Of a DNA stretch of 64,000 nt, positions 24,566-33,618 are shown one piece after another. The notes beneath the pieces were generated by a model that saw only the letters and a program-made list of their open reading frames with translations, searched no databases and had not been told where the DNA came from. Numbering within the stretch: the stretch's first letter is position 1; every line of letters starts with the position of its first letter. Source of the DNA: Alicyclobacillus sp. SP_1 (GTDB taxonomy: Bacteria; Bacillota; Bacilli; Alicyclobacillales; Alicyclobacillaceae); contig NZ_JAMCCX010000028.1 in the NCBI RefSeq assembly GCF_024706985.1, positions 124,001 to 188,000 on the forward strand, in the 5' to 3' direction. The position numbers and the translations under genes were made by a program.

Positions 24566-25822
24566 GTGGGACGAGCAGGGCAGAGACGGACCATCGTGCA
24601 AAAGTACGGAGGAACTTCGGTCGGTTCCGTCGAGCGAGTGGAGCGGGTAGCGGATCGCATTGCCGAAACCGTGAGGAATGGCCACCGGGTGGCTGTGGTC
24701 GTATCGGCAATGGGCCATAGCACCGATGCACTGGTGGATTTGGCTAAGCAAATTATGCCGATTCCAGTGCCGCGAGAACTTGACGCACTGCTTGCAACGG
24801 GTGAACAGGTGTCCGCGGCACTGCTTGCGATGGCACTCTGTAAGCGCGGGATGCACGGGGTGTCTCTGACCGGATGGCAGGTTCCCTTGTTGACGGATGA
24901 AGTGCATGGAGCGGCGCACATCGACAGAATTGTTGGTCATCGCATCGAGACTCTGCTCGAAGCGGGAGACGTTCCGGTTTTATGCGGGTTTCAAGGAATA
25001 GCGAGTGGCGACGTGACGACGCTCGGGCGAGGTGGGTCAGATACCACTGCCGTCGCCTTGGCTGCTCATTTGCGAGCGGACGTTTGTGAAATCTACACCG
25101 ATGTGCGCGGCGTCTTTACAACAGACCCGCGGGTAGTTTCGGATGCCCGCAAATTGCCATGTGTTCTGTACGATGAAATGCTTGAATTGGCAGGACTGGG
25201 TGCGCAGGTGCTGCATCCTCGCGCCGTCGAGGTTGCAAAGCACTTTGGCGTTCCATTAGTCGTGAAATCGACTTTTGAATCCGATGGAGGGACGGAAATC
25301 GTGTCGGAAATAGAAGATGATGGGAGCCGTATTGAGGGACGAGAATCGGTAACGGGCATTGCTTTTTTGCGAGATGTTGCGAAAGTAGTGGTAGTGTCTT
25401 TGCCGCTCGAGAAGCACGGCTTGGCCGTCATTTTTGGGGCCTTGGCGAGCGAGCGCATTAATGTCGACGTCATCGTCCAAAGTGTTGTCACCGAGTCGGA
25501 TATTGATTTGTCGTTCACGGTTCAGGAAGACGATGCTCTGCGAACGCTCAACCTTGTGCAGTATCTGCAAGACCGTCTTGGATTTCGTGATGTGGTTCTC
25601 GAAACAGGCCTTGGCAAAGTCTCGATAGTGGGTGCTGGGATGATCAGCAACCCAGGGGTGGCGGCGGAGATGTTCGGCTATTTGGCCGATGCGTCCATCC
25701 CTATTCGGATGGTGAGTACGTCTGAAATCAAGGTGTCTTGCATCATTGCCGCGGACTTGGTAGACACTGCAGTTCAAGCACTCCACGCCTCGTTCTTCAC
25801 TGCGATTGAAACTGCTCTCTAA
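24566..25822 (+). CDS. lysC: aspartate kinase
   Basis: First step of the aspartate family (lysine, threonine, methionine, diaminopimelate); 418 residues. The kinase domain begins IVQKYGGTSVGSVERV, has LLATGEQVSAAL, GRGGSDTTAVALA near residue 158, and DPRVVSDARKL. Two ACT domains fill the C-terminal 150 residues. GTG 24566 follows AAGGAG by nine bases. Placement behind argH and hence under the ArgR promoter is unusual: aspartate is shared by ArgG and LysC. Internal translation of a separate beta subunit, known in Bacillus, could not be confirmed. Confidence 0.93.
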   Translation: MGRAGQRRTIVQKYGGTSVGSVERVERVADRIAETVRNGHRVAVVVSAMGHSTDALVDLAKQIMPIPVPRELDALLATGEQVSAALLAMALCKRGMHGVSLTGWQVPLLTDEVHGAAHIDRIVGHRIETLLEAGDVPVLCGFQGIASGDVTTLGRGGSDTTAVALAAHLRADVCEIYTDVRGVFTTDPRVVSDARKLPCVLYDEMLELAGLGAQVLHPRAVEVAKHFGVPLVVKSTFESDGGTEIVSEIEDDGSRIEGRESVTGIAFLRDVAKVVVVSLPLEKHGLAVIFGALASERINVDVIVQSVVTESDIDLSFTVQEDDALRTLNLVQYLQDRLGFRDVVLETGLGKVSIVGAGMISNPGVAAEMFGYLADASIPIRMVSTSEIKVSCIIAADLVDTAVQALHASFFTAIETAL

Positions 25823-25988
25823 TCTGGCTTACAATATAAAAAGAAGCGAAGCAACTTTCGTAAGAGTGCTTGGTTGGTGTCTGTGTGAAGTGATACCAGC
25901 AGTTCTTGCCTGTTGAGTCTGCGTCCGTCCGTTCATCCAGCAGAACGGCACGTGTTCGTGAAAATTGAGCTTGTGCGGAGGTGCGTCT

Positions 25989-28931
25989 GTGGAGAAAACA
26001 GAGTCAATGTGCATGGTTCACGTGGATGGACAGCCTGTCGAAGTCAGTCCATCCGCGAACGTACTCGCGGCAGTTCTGAAGACCGGAGAAGACCTTCCCC
26101 ATGTCTGCTATCATCCGGTTTTGGGCCCAATTGAGACGTGCGATACGTGTATTGTCGAAGTCGACGGAAATTTGGTCCGTGCTTGCGCCACGCCGATTCA
26201 AGAGGGAATGACGGTACGCACGAAGTCGGTGGCATCTCGATTTGCGCGCAAAGAGGCGATGGATCGCATTCTGCACAACCATGAGCTCTATTGTACGGTT
26301 TGCGACAACAACAACCAAAATTGCGTCGTTCACAATACGGTCATGTCGATGGGCATCGAACATCAGAAGTATCCCTTCGAAGAGAAGCCGTATGAAAAAG
26401 ACTTTTCCAATCCCTTCTATCGTTACGATCCCGGTCAATGCATTTTGTGCGGACGCTGTGTGGAGGCCTGTCAAAATCTTCAGGTCAGTGAGGTGTTGTC
26501 CATTGACTGGTCCAGAGAGAATCCGCGCGTCATCTGGGACAATGATGTCCCCATCAACGAGTCGTCCTGCGTTAGTTGCGGTCATTGTGTCACCGTTTGT
26601 CCATGCAATGCGCTCATGGAGACGCACATGTTGGGAGAGGCCGGTTATTTGACGGGTATCGAAGAGGGCACGCTCTCGAAGATGATTGAGTTGACGAAAG
26701 TGGTCGAGCCCGGTTATGGGCCCATTTTTGCGGTGTCGGAGATGGAAGCCACGCTTCGCAAAGATCGCATTCAGAAGACCAAGACGGTCTGTACATACTG
26801 CGGCGTGGGTTGTTCCTTTGATGTGTGGACAAAAGGTCGTCAAATTCTCAAGGTGGAGCCTCAAATCGAGGCGCCAGCCAATTCGATTTCGACTTGCGTG
26901 AAAGGTAAATTTGGGTGGGATTTTGTCAACTCCGAGGAGCGCCTGACGACGCCACTGATTCGCCGTGGAAACGAATTTCATCCAGCTACATGGGAGGAAG
27001 CCCTTTCCTATGCAGCAGAACGATTGCTCGCCATACGCGATGAACACGGCCCAGACAGCATCGGTTACATTTCGTCTTCAAAGTGCACCAACGAAGAGAA
27101 CTATTTGATGCAAAAGCTGGCGCGTGCCGTGATGGGGACCAACAACATCGACAACTGTTCGCGGTACTGTCAAGCTCCAGCAACAGAAGGATTGCGAAGA
27201 ACGATGGGACTGGGGGGAGACACCGGATCGATGACCGATTTGGCAAAAGCCGAACTCGTCATCATTATTGGAGCCAATCCAGCAGAGTCCCACCCGGTAC
27301 TCTCGACTCGATTGAGGCGAGCTAAGAAAAAATTTGGACAGAAGTTAATCGTGGCTGACCTGCGCAAGAATGACATGGCCAATCGTGCCGACCTCTTTTT
27401 GCATCCACGGCCAGGGACGGATTTTGTTTGGCTACAAGCGGTGACAAAGTACTTGTTAGACAGCGGATATGCGGATTCTGAATTTGTGCGTGAACGGACG
27501 ACCGGATTGGAAGATTACCAGTCATCTCTAGAGCGTTACACGCTTGAGTTTGCCATTGAGATGACGGGTTTGACGCGAGAAGAGTTAATTCGCACTGCGG
27601 ACATGATTCGGGCGGCGAATTCCGTCTGCATTGCCTGGGCAATGGGGGTTACGCAACATCTTGGTGGCAGTGAAACGTCGACCGCGATTTGCAATCTTCT
27701 TTTGGTGACTGGCAACGCTGGTCGGGAAGGAACGGGTGCGTATCCACTGCGTGGGCATAACAATGTTCAAGGCGCAGGCGATTTTGGTTGTGCACCAGTC
27801 TATTTGCCGGGTTATGAGCGGATTGATGATGCTGCTGTTCGCGCACGGTATGAGGCGGCATGGGGGGTGCATCTACCGACCAACCCAGGATTGGACAATC
27901 ATCAAATGGTGGATGCAATTCATAAGGGGACCTTAAAAGCGATGTACCTGTTTGGAGAAGACATGGCGCTGGTCGACTCAAATGCGAACTATGTGCATGA
28001 TGCGTTCACCAAGCTCGAATTCTTCATCGTGCAAGATGTCTTTTTCAGCAAAACTGCTCAGTACGCAGATGTGATTTTCCCAGCAAGCCCAAGTCTTGAG
28101 AAAGAAGGTACTTTCACGAGCACAGAGCGTCGCATTCAGCGTTTGTATCAGGTGCTCAATCCGCTCGGCCAGTCAAAGCCGGATTGGATGATTTTGATGG
28201 AACTTGCAAATCGTTTGGGGGCGAATTGGACTTACACGCATCCGCAGGAAATTTTCGAGGAGGCAGTTTCTCTCACGGAGTTGATGCGCGGTGCTACGTA
28301 TGAGCGGTTGGAGGGTTACAAAAGCCTTCAATGGCCCGTATTTGAAGATGGCACGGATAGCCCACTCCTCTATAAGGAGTCCTTTTCCAAACCGGATGGT
28401 AAAGCTGTGCTCTATCCAGTGGAGTGGAAGAGGCCGATTGAAATGCCGGACTCGTACGATTTGCATTTGAACAATGGGCGTATGTTGGAGCATTTTCACG
28501 AGGGCAACATGACCTATCGAGTGCCTGGGCTCGAGCAGAAGGTACCCTCGACTTATGTGGAAATCTCGCGGGAATTGGCGGCTATGCGGGGAATTACCGA
28601 TGGCGCGCTGGTTCGCCTGGTGTCGCCCTACGGGAAAATCAAGGTGCGTGCCGTTGTCACCCATCGTGTTCAAGGCAAGGAATTGTATCTGCCAATGAAT
28701 ACGTCGCGGGACGAAGAGGCTGTGAACTATCTGACCAGTAGTTATCATGACTCTGTAACGCACACGCCAGCTTATAAAGAAACAAGCGTGTGGATGGAAG
28801 TTTTAGAAACGGACGGCGAGTCTCCGATGAAGAAAGGAAATTTTCGCCTAGGTCACCCTAATCCGCAACCTGGTGTCCGCGTGGAGTTAAAATGGTCGCG
28901 ACCAGACTATGTGGACCTTCTTCAATCCTGA
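25989..28931 (+). CDS. molybdopterin formate dehydrogenase, fused FeS/catalytic subunit (YjgC/YrhE type)
   Basis: Cytoplasmic formate oxidation to CO2. Order in 980 residues: NuoG-like 2Fe-2S domain (CYHPVLGPIETCDTC), His-Cys cluster (CTVCDNNNQNC), two 4Fe-4S motifs (CILCGRCVEAC, CVSCGHCVTVCPC), then the catalytic part with its own cluster (CTYCGVGCSF). The catalytic residue is cysteine, TGT, in NCSRYCQAPATEGL, not selenocysteine. A molybdopterin-dinucleotide domain (GRMLEHFHEGNMT) closes it. GTG 25989 follows GGAGG at seven bases. Followed by DUF1641 and fdhD genes; no NAD-binding partner is present, so the electron acceptor is open. Confidence 0.9.
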   Translation: MEKTESMCMVHVDGQPVEVSPSANVLAAVLKTGEDLPHVCYHPVLGPIETCDTCIVEVDGNLVRACATPIQEGMTVRTKSVASRFARKEAMDRILHNHELYCTVCDNNNQNCVVHNTVMSMGIEHQKYPFEEKPYEKDFSNPFYRYDPGQCILCGRCVEACQNLQVSEVLSIDWSRENPRVIWDNDVPINESSCVSCGHCVTVCPCNALMETHMLGEAGYLTGIEEGTLSKMIELTKVVEPGYGPIFAVSEMEATLRKDRIQKTKTVCTYCGVGCSFDVWTKGRQILKVEPQIEAPANSISTCVKGKFGWDFVNSEERLTTPLIRRGNEFHPATWEEALSYAAERLLAIRDEHGPDSIGYISSSKCTNEENYLMQKLARAVMGTNNIDNCSRYCQAPATEGLRRTMGLGGDTGSMTDLAKAELVIIIGANPAESHPVLSTRLRRAKKKFGQKLIVADLRKNDMANRADLFLHPRPGTDFVWLQAVTKYLLDSGYADSEFVRERTTGLEDYQSSLERYTLEFAIEMTGLTREELIRTADMIRAANSVCIAWAMGVTQHLGGSETSTAICNLLLVTGNAGREGTGAYPLRGHNNVQGAGDFGCAPVYLPGYERIDDAAVRARYEAAWGVHLPTNPGLDNHQMVDAIHKGTLKAMYLFGEDMALVDSNANYVHDAFTKLEFFIVQDVFFSKTAQYADVIFPASPSLEKEGTFTSTERRIQRLYQVLNPLGQSKPDWMILMELANRLGANWTYTHPQEIFEEAVSLTELMRGATYERLEGYKSLQWPVFEDGTDSPLLYKESFSKPDGKAVLYPVEWKRPIEMPDSYDLHLNNGRMLEHFHEGNMTYRVPGLEQKVPSTYVEISRELAAMRGITDGALVRLVSPYGKIKVRAVVTHRVQGKELYLPMNTSRDEEAVNYLTSSYHDSVTHTPAYKETSVWMEVLETDGESPMKKGNFRLGHPNPQPGVRVELKWSRPDYVDLLQS

Positions 28932-28936
28932 GAAGA

Positions 28937-28965
28937 GGCACAGCGGTGAAAGTCGCCGCTGTGCC
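28937..28965 (+). other. perfect hairpin after the formate dehydrogenase gene
   Basis: GGCACAGCGG (28937-28946) pairs perfectly with CCGCTGTGCC (28956-28965) around a nine-base loop. Only a delayed TTTT (28977-28980) follows, so it may attenuate or protect mRNA rather than terminate fully. Confidence 0.55.
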
Positions 28966-29103
28966 AAGGACCGGACTTTTCTGCGAATTCATTTTGGCTA
29001 TGTAATGCACTATGGATTCAGGTAAACTAGAGAATGGCTTAGGCGAACGCTGACTTGGCTTGCGTAGGGTCAGCGGTTGGATTCTCAGGGGAGGAGTGTA
29101 TGT

Positions 29104-29802
29104 ATGGCACAAGCGACAACGACCATTGCGACGAACGAACCATCGCTGCAAGAGCAACAAGCAGAGATGATGGAGCAGTTGTTCGATGTTCTGATGCAAA
29201 ACTCTGAAGGAATTTCTACAGGTGCGGTACTGCTTCAAGAGTTGCATGAGAAAGGCTTGCTCGACTTATTGGTAGGGTTAGTTCGCCAAGGTAATGACAT
29301 TGTCCGCATCGTTGTGGAACTGCTTACGAAAGAAGAGTACATGAACAGTGTCAAGAAAGTTGTTGGGACAGTACAAGGGCTTTCTGAGGTGAATTCGGAA
29401 AGCTTGGCGGCGGCGATGAAGAGTGTCATTCGCTTGCTTCAGGAACTTTCCGACAAAGGCTTATTGGATTTTGTCGTGGGACTTTTAGAGCATGGTAACG
29501 ACATCGTCAAAGCTACCTTGGATATCGCGGCGAAAGCGGCACAGTCCAAGTCGATTCAAACTCTTTTAGCAGTGATGGAGGACGTTGGGTCGCTCGATGC
29601 AGAAGCGCTCGGCAAGACGTTCAAAGGCGTGTCCGCTGGTCTTGCTAAGATGACGGAAACCGCGCCCACGAATCGGCCAATGGGGTTTTTTGAACTGTTG
29701 CGCATGATGAAAGACCCGGACGTCAGTGCTGCTTTGCAAAGTGGCTTCGCTTTCCTCAAAGGTATGGGGCAGGCTTTACGCCAGACGGGAGAAAGAAACT
29801 AG
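29104..29802 (+). CDS. DUF1641 family protein (YjgD/YrhD type)
   Basis: Soluble alpha-helical protein of 232 residues. It contains an internal repeat: LLQELHEKGLLDLLVGLVRQGNDIV near residue 44 recurs as a similar LLQELSDKGLLDFVVGLLEHGNDIV segment near residue 118 (quoted here in pieces: QELHEKGLLD / QELSDKGLLD). ATG 29104 follows GGGGAGGAG. This family is repeatedly encoded beside YjgC/YrhE-type formate dehydrogenases in Bacillales, so a role as accessory or electron-coupling partner is likely, though its biochemistry is not settled. Ends ten bases before fdhD. Confidence 0.82.
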   Translation: MAQATTTIATNEPSLQEQQAEMMEQLFDVLMQNSEGISTGAVLLQELHEKGLLDLLVGLVRQGNDIVRIVVELLTKEEYMNSVKKVVGTVQGLSEVNSESLAAAMKSVIRLLQELSDKGLLDFVVGLLEHGNDIVKATLDIAAKAAQSKSIQTLLAVMEDVGSLDAEALGKTFKGVSAGLAKMTETAPTNRPMGFFELLRMMKDPDVSAALQSGFAFLKGMGQALRQTGERN

Positions 29803-29812
29803 GTGAGCCATC

Positions 29813-30643
29813 ATGAGGCCTGTCGACGGCGCACGTTCGGTAAGGGATTTACCCGGTCGGACGGCGGCAAACATTTGGCGATATGAAGCAGGCAAAATGT
29901 CGGTCATCCGCGACGAAATTGCCACGGAATACGCGCTGACCATCCTTGTGAATGACCGCGAATTGGCCACGATGGTTTGTACACCTGACCATATGGACGA
30001 ACTCATCTTGGGCTTTTTGGCTTCCGAAGGTGTGATTCGCAATTACGGTCAAATTGAATCGATGGACATCAGCACGTACCGCGGCGTAGTTCGCGTCAAG
30101 ACGAAGCACGACTTGAACATCAATCAAGACTTTTATAACAAACGGTATATCGGTTCTTGCTGCGGGAAGAGCCGACAGTCGTTTTACTTTTTTAACGATG
30201 CTCAAACGGCTAAGTTTGTCGAGGATGAGACGAAAATTTCCCCAGCGGAAATTTTTCAGTCGATGGACGCGATGGACGCAGAAGCGTGCTTGTTTCATGC
30301 CACAGGTGGAGTGCACATTGCTTGCCTGTGTCAGGCTGGGAAGCAGCAGGCAGCGAGATTGGATATTGGCAGACACAACGCGCTCGACAAACTGTACGGC
30401 TACATGATGATGGGAGATAGAACGCCTTCTGGATTAGCCGTTGCATTCAGTGGCAGAATCTCCTCGGAAGTCCTTCTCAAAGTGGCGAAAATGGGGATTG
30501 GCATCGTACTTTCTCGCAGCGCGCCCACGGCACTGGCTCTTCAGATGGCCGAGGAACTCAACATCACAACGGTGGGGTTTGTGCGCAATACGTCGTTCAA
30601 TGTCTACACCCATTCGTGGCGTGTTGAACAGTCTTGTTCTTGA
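29813..30643 (+). CDS. fdhD: formate dehydrogenase accessory sulfurtransferase
   Basis: Transfers sulfur to the molybdenum cofactor of formate dehydrogenase. The 276-residue protein has the catalytic cysteine pair in YIGSCCGKSRQSF near residue 117. It also shows LFHATGGVHIACLC near 160 and DIGRHNALDKLYGYMM near 182, both signature regions. It is in operon order behind the enzyme it matures. The 225 bases after it (30644-30868) hold TTGACG (30640-30645) and TATAGG (30665-30670) at a poor 19-base spacing, and no recognised riboswitch or T-box. Confidence 0.92.
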   Translation: MRPVDGARSVRDLPGRTAANIWRYEAGKMSVIRDEIATEYALTILVNDRELATMVCTPDHMDELILGFLASEGVIRNYGQIESMDISTYRGVVRVKTKHDLNINQDFYNKRYIGSCCGKSRQSFYFFNDAQTAKFVEDETKISPAEIFQSMDAMDAEACLFHATGGVHIACLCQAGKQQAARLDIGRHNALDKLYGYMMMGDRTPSGLAVAFSGRISSEVLLKVAKMGIGIVLSRSAPTALALQMAEELNITTVGFVRNTSFNVYTHSWRVEQSCS

Positions 30644-30868
30644 CGAGATGGACTTCATATGGGCTATAGGGTATGTTTACGAATATCGTATTTTTTCGAA
30701 ACTGCATAGTACACGTCGCATGACTGGCGGAAGTGGAATGACCACAGGGGAGTGCGATGGAGATTTCTTTGCCGACCGCCTGGGCACCTTTATCGCGTTT
30801 TGGGGTGATTCAGGCGGTTTGTTGTTGTCGATTCCTTCGAAACCAACGGATGGAAATGAGGAGAATGT

Positions 30869-32455
30869 ATGATGAAGATTTTAGTAACAGACGGTATTTC
30901 ACAGTTAGGTGTCGAGAAGCTTCAGAAATTGGAAGATGTCGAGGTGGTCGTCCGCAACGACCTGTCCACGGAGCAACTCCTTGCGGAAGTGGCTGATTGT
31001 GATGCGCTTCTGGTTCGCTCGCAAACGAAGGTTCAGGAAACCGTGTTTGCGGCGGCCAAGCGCTTAAAAGTGGTTGGACGAGCTGGCGTGGGTGTGGATA
31101 ACATCGACGTTGCTGCGGCGACTCGTCACGGAGTAGTGGTTCTCAATGCTCCCGATGGCAACACCATTTCTGCCGCGGAGCATACGTTTGCGATGATGAT
31201 CGCTTTGGCTAGGCACATTCCCCAAGCGAACGCCACCGTTCAAGGCGGAGGTTGGGACCGCAAGCGGTTTGTGGGAGTAGAGTTGCAAGACAAGACGCTG
31301 GCGGTCCTTGGCATGGGACGCATTGGTTCGGAGGTAGCGAAACGTGCGCGGGTGTTCGGTATGCGAGTACTTGGGTACGATCCGTTTTTGACAGCGGATC
31401 GCGCAAAGTCATTGGGAGTAGAACAAAAGTCACTGGAGGATGCGATTGCGGAAGCGGACTTCATCACCGTGCACACTCCACTGACGAAAGAGACGCATCA
31501 TCTGCTGTCTGCGGCAGCCTTTGCTACCATGAAACCTGGGGTACGCATCATCAACTGTGCGCGCGGTGGCATCATCGATGAGACCGCTTTAGCGGCTGCA
31601 TTGGACGCTGGCACGGTGGCGGGCGCAGCGCTGGATGTGTTTGAACACGAGCCAGTTGAATCGACGCACCCTCTGGTCGGCCGCTCCAATGTCATTCTGA
31701 CGCCGCATTTAGGGGCTTCAACGGTGGAAGCACAAGTGAACGTTGCCATCGACGTGGCCGAAGAGGTTGGGCGCGTTCTCTTGGGGCTCCCTTTTCGCAA
31801 TGCCGTCAATCTCCCTTCGCTCAGTGCGGAACAGACCCAAGAATTGTCGCCCTACTTCTCACTGGCAGAGCAACTCGGCCGATTTGCGGCGCAACTTGCC
31901 ACTGGTGCACCCGATGATGTGGAGATTGTGTATAGTGGGGGATTAGCCCATCAAGACGCGTCCTTTCTTACAAGAACCGTGATTAAAGGATTGTTGTGGT
32001 ATCGCTATCAAGATGAAGTCAACTATGTGAATGCTCCGTTGATGGCAGACTCGCTCGGCATTCGAGTGCGGGAGGTTCGCGAAGCGAAGGGAAAAGTGTT
32101 CACCAATTTGATTTCTCTCAAACTCGCACATGGAAGCGGGACAGTGCGTGTTGCAGGTACGCTCTACAACGGTTTTGGACCACGGATTGTCGAAGTTGAT
32201 GGATATGCTGTCGATGCGCCTATTGAGGGCAGTATGTTGTTTACTCGACATACGGACCAACCCGGAATGATTGGACGAATGGGAACCATTCTTGGTGATG
32301 CGGGTATCAACATTGCTGGTATGCAAGTGGGACGCCGCGAAAGTGGGGGCGAGGCCATTATGATTTTAAGTGTCGACAAACCGATACCCAAGGAATTGCT
32401 CGCTGAATTGACAGCGGTGGGCGGCATTCGCGTTGCGCGAGGGATTGATTTGTAA
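30869..32455 (+). CDS. serA: D-3-phosphoglycerate dehydrogenase
   Basis: First step of serine synthesis. The 528 residues show the long bacterial form: substrate domain, NAD-binding Rossmann (VLGMGRIGSEVAKRAR near residue 147), catalytic Arg/Glu/His set (NCARGGIIDE, TPHLGAST), an intervening domain and a C-terminal ACT domain (DQPGMIGRMGTILGDAGINIAGMQVGR region) for serine feedback. GAGGAG precedes two adjacent ATG codons (30869, 30872); the second has better spacing. serC follows 20 bases later. Confidence 0.95.
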   Translation: MMKILVTDGISQLGVEKLQKLEDVEVVVRNDLSTEQLLAEVADCDALLVRSQTKVQETVFAAAKRLKVVGRAGVGVDNIDVAAATRHGVVVLNAPDGNTISAAEHTFAMMIALARHIPQANATVQGGGWDRKRFVGVELQDKTLAVLGMGRIGSEVAKRARVFGMRVLGYDPFLTADRAKSLGVEQKSLEDAIAEADFITVHTPLTKETHHLLSAAAFATMKPGVRIINCARGGIIDETALAAALDAGTVAGAALDVFEHEPVESTHPLVGRSNVILTPHLGASTVEAQVNVAIDVAEEVGRVLLGLPFRNAVNLPSLSAEQTQELSPYFSLAEQLGRFAAQLATGAPDDVEIVYSGGLAHQDASFLTRTVIKGLLWYRYQDEVNYVNAPLMADSLGIRVREVREAKGKVFTNLISLKLAHGSGTVRVAGTLYNGFGPRIVEVDGYAVDAPIEGSMLFTRHTDQPGMIGRMGTILGDAGINIAGMQVGRRESGGEAIMILSVDKPIPKELLAELTAVGGIRVARGIDL

Positions 32456-32475
32456 AGTAGAGGAGACGAGTCGTC

Positions 32476-33570
32476 ATGACCATGGAGAGAGTAGACAACT
32501 TTGGCGCAGGTCCGGCCGCTTTGCCGCTAGAAGTTCTTCAGCTTGCGCAGCAGGAGTTGTTGTCGTATCGACATCAGGGACTATCTATTTTAGAAATGTC
32601 TCATCGGGATGCACTATTTGACGAGATTCATCAGGGGGCGGTTTCTGCGTTTCGCCGTTTGATGAACGTCTCATCCGAGTATGAGGTGCTCTTTCTGCAA
32701 GGTGGTGCAAGCCTCCAGTTTGCCGCGATACCCATGAATTTTTTGACGAAGGAAACGGTCGGCGCGTACGTGCTCACTGGGTCGTGGTCGGAAAAAGCGT
32801 TGGCTGAGGCGAGCACTGTGGGAAAAACCCGAGTCGTCTGTTCGACAGCGGAGGGTCACTATCGCTCCATTCCCGAGATTTCAGACGTTGTTGCACAGGC
32901 GGAGGATGCATACGTTCACCTCACGACAAATAACACGATTTTTGGAACACAGTGGAAGCTGCTTCCCGAAAATGTCGGCAAGCCGTTGATAGCAGATGCC
33001 TCCAGCGACATCCTCTCACGACCTTTGCCGGTCGACAATTTTCATCTTGTCTACGCGGGTGCGCAAAAGAATCTGGGTCCTTCTGGACTAACTGTAGTCG
33101 TGATCCGCCGAGATTGGCTGGCAAGTGCCAATGACTCGTTGCCCGTCATGCTTCGCTACGCGACTCATGTGAAGCACGATTCTCGATACAACACACCTCC
33201 GACGTTTGCCGTCTACCTTTTAAAATTGGTCCTGGAGTGGACAGAAAAAATAGGCGGAGTGGCAGAAATGGAGCTGCGGAGCCGGGCTAAGTCGGACGCT
33301 ATCTATAGCGTGATGGATGAGTTTCCGAATATCTATGAAGGGCATGCGGTGACGTCAGCGAGATCCACCATGAATGTCACGTTTCGGTTCTCGTCTGAGG
33401 AGTTGACTCAGAGATTTTTGGAAGGAGCTTCGGAGCGACACTTTGTGGGATTGGCGGGGCATCGTTCTGTCGGTGGATGCCGTGCTTCGCTCTACAATGC
33501 GGTACCGTTAGAGTCAGCCTATCGATTGGCTGATTACATGCGTTCGTTTGCACGATCTCACAGCCGTTAA
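32476..33570 (+). CDS. serC: phosphoserine aminotransferase
   Basis: PLP enzyme converting 3-phosphohydroxypyruvate to phosphoserine; also used in pyridoxal phosphate synthesis in some bacteria. The 364 residues open NFGAGPAALPLEVL and have FLQGGASLQFAAIP, NNTIFGTQW and the PLP lysine in YAGAQKNLGPSGL near residue 197. The end is VGGCRASLYNA. Ribosome site GAGGAG precedes ATG 32476. Forms a unit with serA and the HAD gene that follows after 48 bases. Confidence 0.95.
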   Translation: MTMERVDNFGAGPAALPLEVLQLAQQELLSYRHQGLSILEMSHRDALFDEIHQGAVSAFRRLMNVSSEYEVLFLQGGASLQFAAIPMNFLTKETVGAYVLTGSWSEKALAEASTVGKTRVVCSTAEGHYRSIPEISDVVAQAEDAYVHLTTNNTIFGTQWKLLPENVGKPLIADASSDILSRPLPVDNFHLVYAGAQKNLGPSGLTVVVIRRDWLASANDSLPVMLRYATHVKHDSRYNTPPTFAVYLLKLVLEWTEKIGGVAEMELRSRAKSDAIYSVMDEFPNIYEGHAVTSARSTMNVTFRFSSEELTQRFLEGASERHFVGLAGHRSVGGCRASLYNAVPLESAYRLADYMRSFARSHSR

Positions 33571-33618
33571 AGCGATAGCGGACGTTTCTCCAAGAGACAA
33601 TTTCACGGAGGGGATAAT

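Noticed and set aside
27100-27240. Selenocysteine in formate dehydrogenase
   Set aside because: The catalytic position is encoded by TGT (Cys) in SRYCQAP; there is no in-frame TGA.
30644-30868. T-box or riboswitch upstream of serA
   Set aside because: No T-box core (AGGGTGGNACCGCG) or other recognised riboswitch motif could be found.
30757-30996. Possible cysteine-rich leader peptide (three consecutive TGT codons) before serA
   Set aside because: The frame continues into serA without a stop, no attenuator hairpin follows, and a cysteine leader makes little sense for serA.
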